Of a DNA stretch of 64,000 nucleotides, positions 53,835 through 61,977 are shown piece after piece. The stretch's first letter is position 1, and the number at the start of each line of letters is the position of its first letter. The notes beneath the pieces are model-generated. The model worked only from the letters and a program-made list of their open reading frames with translations. It ran no database searches and had not been told where the DNA came from. Made by a program: the position numbers and the translations under genes. The stretch comes from Arcicella aquatica. GTDB lineage: Bacteria > Bacteroidota > Bacteroidia > Cytophagales > Spirosomataceae. The stretch is from positions 124,001-188,000 of the forward strand of contig NZ_JAYFUL010000005.1 of the NCBI RefSeq assembly GCF_034928825.1, read 5' to 3'.

Positions 53835-55040
53835 TTATTTCCCAAGTGCATAGCTAAGTATAAACGAAATCTTTTGGATATCGCCAGTAATATAAACAAA
53901 AGAGCTAAGCCCTGCATCTGTTTTGCTATAAGCTAATTCAAAATTCATTTTATTGAGCTTTGTACCTATACCCAATTGATACCCCATTGAGCTACTCAAT
54001 CCTTGGTAAACAAAATCTGTATTTTTTTCAGCTAATCTCTTTTCTAACGATAGTCCTGCGTTAAGGTACACATCAATCTTTTTAGGTACATTTTTATAAA
54101 AGGAATATTGAGGGCCTAAATAAAAGCCTAAATACGAAGTATTAGTAGGTACATTGTAGCTTTGATACAACCTTATATCCTCTTCATAATGGTTATATAA
54201 CAAATCTATTTTCACACCTAATCTTCTTCTTTTAGAAGGCAATTCAAATAATGCCCCTACTCCAATTGAAGCCGATTTTAAGCCCGATTTGTTATAGTTT
54301 TCTTCATAATATGATAGATTTCGATCTACATTATAACTATATGTTCCCAGAGCAGCACGTAAAAAGAAGGTAGTTTTAAACTTTTCTTTTTTTGATACCT
54401 CAATAGGTTTACTATCGCCAAAAAAAGTATTATACTTCATTATTAGGGGCATTAGCGCTGCTTCTCTATATTGATATTTAAATATTAATCCCGAATAGTT
54501 CGAACAGTCTTCACACAGTTCATAAAGTTGTTTATTATAGATATCAAGGTGTACTTCATAATTACCAGAATTATTCTTTCTTATAAAACGGTGGTCAACA
54601 AGCTCTTGAATAGTATCATTTAACTTTTCGATAAAAAAGTGTTCTTTGTTATTATTGTCTTGTAAATAATATAAACTTATCCTTCCTTTTACCAATTGTT
54701 TCAAAAACAAAGTGGTATCAACAAGTTCTCTATCGTAGGTTTCTAGTAATTTACCCTGTTGATGGGGTGTAATGTCTAAGGATATTTTTTTTCGCACATA
54801 AGTCGCCTCATTTTGTACAACAAAGCTTTGTATTTTGCTTATATCATACTTAACCATTTTTAGGTTTTGATCTTTAAATGTAATTTGTGAAGGAGCTTTT
54901 ACCCATTTTTTATTATCAATTTCACCCCTGATAGTATCGCCAGTATTATTTACGATATAACCTGCCATAAACTCTTTTTGAGCGTTGATAGAGTAGTGGG
55001 ATAGAACTGTAAAGAATAAAGCAAATAGAAGTTTTTTCAT
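53835..55040 (-). CDS. Outer-membrane beta-barrel-like protein, tandem copy 1
   Basis: 401 residues with a signal peptide ending near residue 21 (INAQ). The N-terminal half (about 22-210) is a conserved domain beginning KEFMAGYIVNNTGDTIRGEIDN and including LDITPHQQG and a Cys pair in CEDCSNYSGLIF. The C-terminal half (about 225-400) alternates polar and hydrophobic strands and ends SFILSYALGK, as in small outer-membrane barrels. The next gene encodes a close relative over the full length. No function is known to me. Confidence 0.75.
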   Translation of the reverse strand: MKKLLFALFFTVLSHYSINAQKEFMAGYIVNNTGDTIRGEIDNKKWVKAPSQITFKDQNLKMVKYDISKIQSFVVQNEATYVRKKISLDITPHQQGKLLETYDRELVDTTLFLKQLVKGRISLYYLQDNNNKEHFFIEKLNDTIQELVDHRFIRKNNSGNYEVHLDIYNKQLYELCEDCSNYSGLIFKYQYREAALMPLIMKYNTFFGDSKPIEVSKKEKFKTTFFLRAALGTYSYNVDRNLSYYEENYNKSGLKSASIGVGALFELPSKRRRLGVKIDLLYNHYEEDIRLYQSYNVPTNTSYLGFYLGPQYSFYKNVPKKIDVYLNAGLSLEKRLAEKNTDFVYQGLSSSMGYQLGIGTKLNKMNFELAYSKTDAGLSSFVYITGDIQKISFILSYALGK

Positions 55041-55123
55041 AAAACTGATAAAATTATTGATAGAAATTATGATTGAGAATATTCGATGGAACGTATTATT
55101 TTGGGGAATAAAAAGGGGATATT

Positions 55124-56320
55124 TTACTTATTTTTACCAAGTGCATAGCTAAGCATAAGTGATATTTTTTGAATATTACCACTAATAAAATAATAATTAC
55201 GAATCCCTGCATCTGTCCTGCTGTAAGTTAGCTCCATATTTATTTTACCAAGTTTTGTTCCTACTCCAACTTGGTAGCCAATTGCATTGTTCAAATTTTT
55301 ATAAAAAGAGTCGGAGTTTTTCTCTACTAATCTCTTTTCTAAAGATAACACTGCGTTAATATATACATCAACCTTCTTCGGTACATTTTTATAAATTGAA
55401 TATTGAGGACCAATATATAGCCCTAAATAAGAAGTATTGGTGGGTGCCACGTAGTTTGTGTACAACGTTACATCCTCTTGATAATAGTTATATAATAAAT
55501 CCATTTTTATGCCTAACTTTCTTCTTTTAGAGGGTAAATCAACCAATGCTCCTACCCCAAGCGATGCTGATTTTAAGCCCGATTTATTATTGATATCCAA
55601 AGCTCTATCTACATTATAACTATAGGATCCTAAAGCAGCACGAACAAAAAATGTAGACTTAAACTTTTCCTTCTTCGATACCTCAACAGGCTTATCATCA
55701 CCAAAGAAAGCATTATATTTTATCACTAAGGGAGTTAAATCCGCTTCTCTGTATTGATATTTGAAAATTAAATGAGAATAATTTGAACAGTCTTCACATA
55801 AATCATGTAGCTGTTCATTATATAAATCAAGGTGTACAATGTAAGTGCCAGATTCAGTCATTCTTAAAAGACGTTGATCAAAAAGCTCTTGGATAGTATC
55901 CCTTAATTTCTCAATAAAAAAATGGTCTTTGCCATTCTTGTCCTGTAAATAGTATAAACTCAATCTTCCTTTAACTAATTGTTTTAGAAATAAAGTAGTA
56001 TCCACAAGTACTCTATTATAACTTTCTAATAAATTATCAAATTTATGCGGAGTAATGTCTAAAGATATTTTTTTGCGCACATAAGTTACCTCGTTGTTGA
56101 TAACAAAGCTTTGAATATCACTTAGTCCATACTTATTAATAATATTTTGATTTCTAAATACAATTTCTAAAGGAGAATACACCCATTTTTGGTTATCAAT
56201 TTCACCCCTAATGGTATCGCCTGTATTATTAACAACATAACCTGCCATAAACTCTTTTTGGGCTTTGATAGAGTGGTGTGATAGAACTATCAAGAATAAA
56301 GCTAATAGAAATTTTTTCAT
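55124..56320 (-). CDS. Outer-membrane beta-barrel-like protein, tandem copy 2
   Basis: 398 residues, same plan as its neighbour: signal peptide to about residue 21, N-terminal domain starting KEFMAGYVVNNTGDTIRGEIDN, Cys pair CEDCSNYSHLIF, C-terminal barrel-like strands ending LMLSYALGKNK. Most differences are conservative, and the two genes are 83 bases apart on the same strand, so they arose by tandem duplication and are probably co-transcribed with this gene first. They likely give related outer-membrane proteins with different surface loops. Confidence 0.75.
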   Translation of the reverse strand: MKKFLLALFLIVLSHHSIKAQKEFMAGYVVNNTGDTIRGEIDNQKWVYSPLEIVFRNQNIINKYGLSDIQSFVINNEVTYVRKKISLDITPHKFDNLLESYNRVLVDTTLFLKQLVKGRLSLYYLQDKNGKDHFFIEKLRDTIQELFDQRLLRMTESGTYIVHLDLYNEQLHDLCEDCSNYSHLIFKYQYREADLTPLVIKYNAFFGDDKPVEVSKKEKFKSTFFVRAALGSYSYNVDRALDINNKSGLKSASLGVGALVDLPSKRRKLGIKMDLLYNYYQEDVTLYTNYVAPTNTSYLGLYIGPQYSIYKNVPKKVDVYINAVLSLEKRLVEKNSDSFYKNLNNAIGYQVGVGTKLGKINMELTYSRTDAGIRNYYFISGNIQKISLMLSYALGKNK

Positions 56321-56518
56321 TGATTTTTTTTAATATAGAATGAATGTTTGAAAATGCTAGAAAGAACTTATTAAATATTGCAATTTGTGGTCTTATAAAT
56401 TTCGGTTAAAGCTAAATGATAATTGAAATAAAAGCAACTTAATTAATTATGAATAGTTAGATTAACAAATCCCTATTAATTTCTCATTTCCCCAATATTA
56501 AACAATTCCACAAATTTC

Positions 56519-56547
56519 TTGCAATATCATTGCATTAGCTATCTTTG
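56519..56547 (+). promoter_or_regulatory. Promoter with embedded palindrome for the ABC transporter operon
   Basis: TTG at 56519-56521 and TATCTTTG at 56540-56547 are 18 bases apart, a full Bacteroidota-type promoter. The spacer contains TGCAAT-ATC-ATTGCA (56520-56534), a perfect dyad of 6-base arms that also covers the -33 element. A repressor bound there would shut the promoter. The dyad shape fits Fur-family regulators such as Zur, but that assignment is inference. Confidence 0.65.
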
Positions 56548-56564
56548 TATAAAACATCAACAGC

Positions 56565-57191
56565 ATGATAGCCACGCAAAACCTTACCTTCTCGTATTCT
56601 TCTGAAAAGAGCTTTGCTTTTCCAGATTTTTCCTGTGCCGACCGCGAAACAATGCTTATTTTGGGTAAATCAGGGAAAGGCAAAACAACCTTTTTACATT
56701 TAATGGCTCTTTTACTAAAACCAACAGGAGGTAAAATCCAAATCAATAACCAAGAAATTAGCGACTTATCAGTCGGGTCAGCAGCAGATTTTAGGGCAAA
56801 AAATGTAGGTATTATTTATCAAAAACCTCATTTTGTTCATTCTCTTTCTGTATTAGAAAATTTAGTTTTGACGAACTATCTAGCAGGGAAATCTCAAGCA
56901 AAAGACCTTGCCAAACACCTAGCCGAAAGTTTAGGTTTCGCCGAACATCTTCATAAAAAAACTACCCAATTATCACAGGGTGAACAACAACGTGTGAGTA
57001 TCGCCAGAGCATTAATGAATAAACCTTCTGTGATTTTAGCCGACGAGCCAACATCTAGTTTGGATGATGACAATTGCTTGAAAGTAGTAGATTTATTGAA
57101 AACACAAATTGAGGAAATTGGAGCAAGTTTGGTAGTAGTAACCCATGACCAACGCTTGAAAGATGTGGTTGAAAAACGTATAAACTTATAG
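56565..57191 (+). CDS. ABC transporter ATP-binding protein (LolD/MacB type)
   Basis: 208 residues. Walker A is GKSGKGKTT, the ABC signature LSQGEQQRVSIARAL, and Walker B VILADEPTSSLDDD, with the His switch in VVVTHDQR. The size and motifs fit the ATPases that drive MacB/LolCDE-type permeases. The stop is 3 bases before the permease start, so the two form a complex. The gene begins just downstream of a promoter that has a palindrome between its two elements, so the operon looks repressor-controlled. Confidence 0.92.
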   Translation: MIATQNLTFSYSSEKSFAFPDFSCADRETMLILGKSGKGKTTFLHLMALLLKPTGGKIQINNQEISDLSVGSAADFRAKNVGIIYQKPHFVHSLSVLENLVLTNYLAGKSQAKDLAKHLAESLGFAEHLHKKTTQLSQGEQQRVSIARALMNKPSVILADEPTSSLDDDNCLKVVDLLKTQIEEIGASLVVVTHDQRLKDVVEKRINL

Positions 57192-57194
57192 CAA

Positions 57195-58451
57195 ATGAAC
57201 TTACTAAAAATATCTTGGAGTAACCTAAAAGACAAACCCCTTACTAGCTTTTTAAGTATCTTATTGATGGCACTGGGTATTGCTATTATTTCGTTATTAC
57301 TCTTGGCAGGCAAGCAATTAGAAGAAAAATTTACCCGCAATGTAGCTGGGATAGATATGGTGGTGGGTGCAAAGGGTAGCCCACTACAATTGATTTTAGC
57401 TAGTATTTATCAAATAGATGCGCCGACGGGAAATATTTCTTTAGATGAAGCTAACAGACTAACCCGTAATCCTTTGGTAAAATCAGCCATTCCATTATCA
57501 ATGGGAGATAGCTATCAAGGATATAGAATAGTAGGCTCTAACGAAAAATACCTTCAACATTTTGAAGCAGCATTTGAATCAGGCAAAGTTTTTTCTGAAC
57601 CCATGGAGATAGTATTAGGGACGAAAGTGGCTAAAAATTTAGAATTAAAGGTTGGTGATACTTTTGCTTCGCAACACGGCTATGACAAAGAAGGCGATGT
57701 GCATGAAGAAAAGAAGTTTAAAGTAGTGGGTATTCTAAAAAATACTAATGCTGTTCTCGACCAATTAATGGTTACGCCACTTGAGAGTGTTTGGGCAGTT
57801 CATGACGAGCATCATGAAGAAGAAGTGGGTAAAGGAGCAAATGCATTGAAATTATTAGAAGAAGACGCCCCTCCTACTGAGGAAGAACATCACCATGAAG
57901 AAGAATCTAAAGAGATAACCTCGATGTTGATAAAATTCAGAAATCCTGCAATGGGTATGATGATGGCTAGAAGTATCAATCAAAATACTACAATGCAAAC
58001 GGCTTCGCCTGCTATTGAAATCAATCGATTGTTTGCTTTAATGGGCTTTGGGATTGATACGCTTAAAATCATTGCATTGGTCATTATCATCGTTTCTGGC
58101 TTAAGCGTATTTGTATCGCTTTACAATTCGCTTAAAGAGCGAAAATATGAAATGGCGTTGATGCTTTCAATGGGTGCTAGCAGAACCAAACTATTCTTCT
58201 TATTATTGCTTGAAGGATTGATTATCAGCTCTATCGGGTTTGTGATTGGCATTGCTTTAAGTAGACTAGGATTGTGGTTAATGTCGAAAAACGTTGAACA
58301 AAATTTTCATTATGACTTCAACGTTTTATCTTTGCTAACAGAAGAATTATGGTTGTTCATTGGCGCATTAGTAATTGGGTTATTGGCAGCAGCTATTCCT
58401 TCATTAGGAATCTATAAAATAGATATTTCAAGAACTTTGGCGGATGAATAA
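57195..58451 (+). CDS. FtsX/MacB-type ABC permease with His/Glu-rich loop
   Basis: 418 residues. One N-terminal helix (about 14-37), a large periplasmic domain starting GIDMVVGAKGSPLQLILASIYQID, then three C-terminal helices (about 285-310, 335-360, 385-410) give the MacB/FtsX layout. Between about 195 and 240 the periplasmic part has dense His and Glu (HDEHHEEE, EEEHHHEEE), a likely metal-binding loop not usual for LolC/E. MacB-type systems do not import but act mechanically on periplasmic partners. With the next gene, this resembles zinc-regulated permease clusters known from Vibrio; that link is inference. Confidence 0.9.
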   Translation: MNLLKISWSNLKDKPLTSFLSILLMALGIAIISLLLLAGKQLEEKFTRNVAGIDMVVGAKGSPLQLILASIYQIDAPTGNISLDEANRLTRNPLVKSAIPLSMGDSYQGYRIVGSNEKYLQHFEAAFESGKVFSEPMEIVLGTKVAKNLELKVGDTFASQHGYDKEGDVHEEKKFKVVGILKNTNAVLDQLMVTPLESVWAVHDEHHEEEVGKGANALKLLEEDAPPTEEEHHHEEESKEITSMLIKFRNPAMGMMMARSINQNTTMQTASPAIEINRLFALMGFGIDTLKIIALVIIIVSGLSVFVSLYNSLKERKYEMALMLSMGASRTKLFFLLLLEGLIISSIGFVIGIALSRLGLWLMSKNVEQNFHYDFNVLSLLTEELWLFIGALVIGLLAAAIPSLGIYKIDISRTLADE

Positions 58452-58471
58452 TTATCAGATATAGTAAAATA

Positions 58472-58560
58472 TTCCCGCTGATTTACACAGAAAAAATACG
58501 GAGATGTCACAGATTAATCAGCGAGAATCAGCGATTAAAAATCTCTAAAATCTGCGGGAA
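58472..58560. repeat. Intergenic hairpin repeat with CAGCGA units
   Basis: End arms 58472-58484 and 58548-58560 match at 12 of 13 positions (TTCCCGC-GATTT type). Inside, AATCAGCGAG and AATCAGCGAT follow each other directly. It looks like a dispersed Bacteroidota intergenic repeat; only one copy is in this window. Confidence 0.55.
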
Positions 58561-58620
58561 AAACTAATATAAAAATCAACAAAAAAGCTAAAAGCTCAAG
58601 GCTGATAGCATACAACTAAA

Positions 58621-59088
58621 ATGAAAATCAAGACTTTAATCACATTCAGTGCCTTGTTGTTGACTTTGATGTCGGCAACTCCTATGAAGAAACCAGTTGC
58701 TCTTCCTTCGGAGAAACTTACTTGGGATATTTTGAAAGATGTGGTATTTAAGAAAAAATGGTATCCGCAAGAATCTATTTTTATGCTATACCCTACTTTT
58801 GGGCCAGCTGTAAAGAAATTAGAAAACAAGGAGGTTATCATCAAAGGCTATGTAATTCCTGTTGATGCTGCTACTAATATGTATGTGCTTTCAGCATTTC
58901 CGTATAGCCAGTGCTTTTTCTGTGGAGGGGCAGGGCCAGAGTCCGTAATGTCGTTAAAGCCTAAAAAGGGAGCTTCACATAAATACAAAACTGACGAGAT
59001 GCATACTTTTAAGGGTAAACTAAAACTGAATGCTGATGATATCTATGAAATGAATTACATTTTAGAAGAAGCAGACTTAGAAGAATAA
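58621..59088 (+). CDS. Exported DUF3299-like protein with Cys pair
   Basis: 155 residues with a signal peptide of about 20 residues. After a helix-rich start comes EVIIKGYVIPVDAATNMYVLSAFPYSQCFFCGGAGPESVM, where the C-x2-C pair with a nearby Ser/Gln suggests metal or disulfide use. The GYV-P--- strand and the following Cys motif recall DUF3299 proteins, which are encoded beside MacB-like permeases in zinc-responsive clusters. It is the third gene after the ATPase and permease, with about 170 bases (including a repeat) between, and ends in a terminator. The function is not established. Confidence 0.65.
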   Translation: MKIKTLITFSALLLTLMSATPMKKPVALPSEKLTWDILKDVVFKKKWYPQESIFMLYPTFGPAVKKLENKEVIIKGYVIPVDAATNMYVLSAFPYSQCFFCGGAGPESVMSLKPKKGASHKYKTDEMHTFKGKLKLNADDIYEMNYILEEADLEE

Positions 59089-59395
59089 CGTAATCTACTA
59101 TTATACAGAAGCCAGAGGAAGCTATTTCTCTGGCTTTTTTTATGCCTAACCTACTCCACAAAAGTTTTTTGTTTTTTATTTAACCAAATAATATTTGGAC
59201 GAATAAATAAATCTCCATCACATTTAGGTTTAAATAGTATTTCACCAACATTACCAATGCACCATTAAAGCCAATAGCCAAATATTTCATTAAATCTCCA
59301 TTTTTCTCAAAAATTACATTATCAAAAAATAATTGTAAATTATCAAAAAATAGTACTATTTACATTCATCAATAATCTCAAATCATCATCATACT
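59089..59395. other. Intergenic region before the carboxyltransferase gene
   Basis: About 307 bases hold a terminator, a 15-base palindrome (59184-59198, CCAAATAATATTTGG) and two direct repeats of ATTATCAAAAAATA at 59318-59331 and 59339-59352. The repeats are 21 bases apart, two helix turns, so they could form a paired activator site. Confidence 0.6.
59109..59141 (+). terminator. Terminator of the ABC transporter operon
   Basis: A 9-base perfect GC-rich stem (59109-59117 with 59128-59136) is followed by seven T residues, 21 bases after the DUF3299-like stop. Confidence 0.9.
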
Positions 59396-61015
59396 ATGGC
59401 TGTAAACAATAAGGAATTTCATCAACAATTGCTTACAGAAATGAAGCAACGATTGGATAAAATAAAAGAAGGAGGAGGACTAAAAAATGTACAAAAACAA
59501 CATGAACGAGGTAAATTAGTCGCCCGAGAACGCATTAATTATTTAATAGATACTGACACTGAATTTCAGGAAATTGGGGCATTTGTGGGCTACGAAATGT
59601 ACGAAGAATATGGTGGTTGTCCAGCAGGAGGAACAGTTGGCGGACTAGGCTATATTGCTGGTCAATTATGTGTAATTGTAGCCAATGACCAAACTGTAAA
59701 AGCTGGTGCATATTTTCCCATTACAGGTAAAAAGAATCTTCGCTTCCAAGAAATCGCTATGCAAAATCAATTACCGATTATTTATTTGGTAGATAGTGCA
59801 GGTGTATTTTTACCCATGCAAGATGAAATTTTTCCAGACAAAGAACATTTTGGAAAAGTATTCTTTAACAATTCTGTGATGAGTGCTATGGGAATCACTC
59901 AAATATCTGCCGTATTAGGCAGTTGTGTGGCTGGTGGAGCATATTTACCCATTATGTCAGATGAAACCTTGATGGTGACAGGACAAAGCTCTATTTTTTT
60001 AGCAGGCCCTTACTTAGTAAAGGCGGCAATTGGTGAAGAAATCGATGCCGAGACCTTAGGAGGAGCCAATACGCATAATGCTATTTCGGGCAATGCTGAT
60101 TATCAGTTTGACAGTGAACAAGAATGTCTTGACCAAATAAAAAGGACTATCAGCAAACTAGGGAAATTTGAAAAGGCTGGTTTTAATAGAACTATCCCAA
60201 AAACACCTACCAAGCATCTGGAAGAAATACTGGATATTCTTCCTGAGCTTAGAACCAAACCTTATGATATGCGTGAAATCATTGAACGGTTGGTGGATGA
60301 TTCTGAGTTTGATGAGTTTAAAAAAGATTACGGCAAGACTATCCTGTGTGGATACGCTCGTATTGATGGTTGGGCGGTAGGCATTGTAGCTAACCAACGA
60401 TTGGTTATTAAAAATACTAAGGGTGAAGTACAAATCGGAGGGGTAATTTATAATGATTCAGCCGACAAAGCTGCACGTTTCATCATGAATTGTAATCAAA
60501 AGAAAATCCCTTTGGTTTTCTTACAAGACGTAACGGGTTTTATGGTGGGCAGTCGTTCAGAACATTCGGGCATTATCAAAGACGGAGCCAAAATGGTGAA
60601 TGCTGTTTCAAATTCGATTGTTCCCAAAATCACGATTATCATAGGTAATTCTTATGGCGCAGGTAATTATGCCATGTGTGGGAAGGCTTTCGACCCTCGC
60701 TTTATTTATGCTTGGCCAAGTGCTAAAATTGCAGTAATGGGTGGCGAGCAAGCAGCCCAAACTTTATTACAAACTCAGGTAGCATCCATGAAAGCCAAAG
60801 GCAAGGTAATTACGAAAGAGGAAGAAGATAACATTTTGAAAGGTATCAAAGATAAATATAATACGCAAACCACGCCTTATTATGCTGCCGCCCGATTGTG
60901 GGTTGATGAAATTATCGACCCTTTGGCTACAAGAAGTATTATTTCAACCAGTATTCATGCAGCTGACCACTCTCCAATTACGAAGGACTTTAAAATGGGA
61001 CTTTTACAAGTTTAG
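59396..61015 (+). CDS. Acyl-CoA carboxylase beta subunit (methylcrotonyl-CoA type)
   Basis: 539 residues. It is the carboxyltransferase half of a biotin-dependent carboxylase, moving CO2 from biotin to an acyl-CoA. The two crotonase-like domains are complete: QEIAMQNQLPIIYLVDSAGVFLPMQDEIFPD, AVLGSCVAGGAYLPIMSDE, FLAGPYLVKAAIGEEIDAETLGGA; then VVFLQDVTGFMVG (here PLVFLQDVTGFMVG) and GNSYGAGNYAMCGKAFDPRFIYAWPSAKIAVMGGEQAA. The latter blocks are typical of methylcrotonyl-CoA or propionyl-CoA carboxylases, with the first set nearer to the methylcrotonyl type. No biotin-carrying alpha subunit gene is adjacent, so its partner is encoded elsewhere. Confidence 0.92.
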   Translation: MAVNNKEFHQQLLTEMKQRLDKIKEGGGLKNVQKQHERGKLVARERINYLIDTDTEFQEIGAFVGYEMYEEYGGCPAGGTVGGLGYIAGQLCVIVANDQTVKAGAYFPITGKKNLRFQEIAMQNQLPIIYLVDSAGVFLPMQDEIFPDKEHFGKVFFNNSVMSAMGITQISAVLGSCVAGGAYLPIMSDETLMVTGQSSIFLAGPYLVKAAIGEEIDAETLGGANTHNAISGNADYQFDSEQECLDQIKRTISKLGKFEKAGFNRTIPKTPTKHLEEILDILPELRTKPYDMREIIERLVDDSEFDEFKKDYGKTILCGYARIDGWAVGIVANQRLVIKNTKGEVQIGGVIYNDSADKAARFIMNCNQKKIPLVFLQDVTGFMVGSRSEHSGIIKDGAKMVNAVSNSIVPKITIIIGNSYGAGNYAMCGKAFDPRFIYAWPSAKIAVMGGEQAAQTLLQTQVASMKAKGKVITKEEEDNILKGIKDKYNTQTTPYYAAARLWVDEIIDPLATRSIISTSIHAADHSPITKDFKMGLLQV

Positions 61016-61324
61016 ATAAAGAGCAAATAGCTATTAAAAACGGCTTTGGTGGTGAATATTGTACTAAGCTCTTGAAAATTATGTTCTTGAAAATGATAAG
61101 GTTTAAGCATAAATTGGGTTAAAAAGGGCTAAAATTGGCTATTTTTCACATTCTATCAATATTTATTAAAAACTTTTGAAAACATATTTGTCTAAAACTC
61201 AAACATTTACTACCTTTGCAGTCCTGTTTCAAAGACACATCTTCGTTTTTCAGTTTGATTGGGTTGTAATTTACTGATAATCAATAGAAAACGATTTTTT
61301 ATAACCAATTAAGCAAACAAAGCA
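61016..61324. other. Intergenic region upstream of rpmG
   Basis: About 309 bases hold the promoter of rpmG and its 100-base leader. No other gene or clear RNA structure is visible to me. Confidence 0.6.
61187..61218 (+). promoter_or_regulatory. Promoter of the rpmG-DUF4295 unit
   Basis: TTTG at 61187-61190 and TACCTTTG at 61211-61218 with a 20-base spacer match the Bacteroidota housekeeping consensus at every key base. The predicted leader before rpmG is about 100 bases. Confidence 0.85.
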
Positions 61325-61507
61325 ATGGCTAAGAAAGGCAATAGAATCCAAGTGATTTTGGAATGTACTGAGCAAAAAACTTCAGGCGTTCCAGGGATGT
61401 CTCGTTACATCACTAAGAAAAACCGTAAAAACACTACAGCTCGTTTAGAGTTAAAGAAATACAATCCTTTCTTGAAGAAAGTGACTGTTCATAAAGAAAT
61501 TAAGTAA
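61325..61507 (+). CDS. rpmG: 50S ribosomal protein L33
   Basis: 60 residues. MAKKGNRIQVILECTEQKTS and YITKKNRKNTTARLELKKYNPFLKKVTVHKEIK are the L33 pattern; the cysteine pairs of zinc-binding L33 are absent, leaving only one Cys, so this is the non-zinc form. In many relatives rpmB (L28) precedes rpmG, but here a 309-base non-coding gap and a carboxylase gene lie upstream. A small DUF4295 gene follows 121 bases later. Confidence 0.95.
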   Translation: MAKKGNRIQVILECTEQKTSGVPGMSRYITKKNRKNTTARLELKKYNPFLKKVTVHKEIK

Positions 61508-61628
61508 TTCATTTAGTTGTCAATTACAAGTTATCAAGTCTGTGTTATCGTAATTGATGGGTTTGCTCATCAGTTAAGTTGCAGTCAGTCGATAACTCAA
61601 AACGGATAACAATAACTTATACAAAGAA

Positions 61629-61781
61629 ATGGCAAAGAAAGTAGTTGCAACCCTTAAGAAAGAAGGTGGCGTAAAATACGCAAAAATCGTTAAAGCAGTG
61701 AAAAACCCTGCTACTGGTGCTTACACATTCAAAGAAGAAATCGTTCTTCAAGATGAAGTAGCAGCAGCGTTGAAAGGTTAA
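61629..61781 (+). CDS. DUF4295 small basic protein
   Basis: 50 residues, ATG to TAA. MAKKVVATLKKEGGVKYAKIVKAVKNPATGAYTFKEEIV is the DUF4295 pattern, a Bacteroidota protein routinely encoded between rpmG and ftsY. Its steady place beside ribosomal genes and its basic N-terminus suggest a ribosome-linked role, which is inference. A strong terminator follows, separating it from ftsY. Confidence 0.9.
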   Translation: MAKKVVATLKKEGGVKYAKIVKAVKNPATGAYTFKEEIVLQDEVAAALKG

Positions 61782-61800
61782 TTCTTTCGACTTTAAAGAA

Positions 61801-61836
61801 AGTCCCCTATCTAAATAAGGTTAGGGGACTTTTTTT
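61801..61836 (+). terminator. Intrinsic terminator after DUF4295
   Basis: A 9-base perfect stem (61801-61809 with 61822-61830) is followed by seven T residues, about 20 bases past the stop. Confidence 0.92.
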
Positions 61837-61977
61837 GTTTTATATTTGGGGAACTAGTTGTTGCTTATTTAATATTAGTTTAAAGAGAAAAAATTGGGTA
61901 ATTTCAGCTAATGATATTTAACATCCAACGCTTGACTACTACAAACCAAAACGATAACTGAAAACTGATAACCAAAC

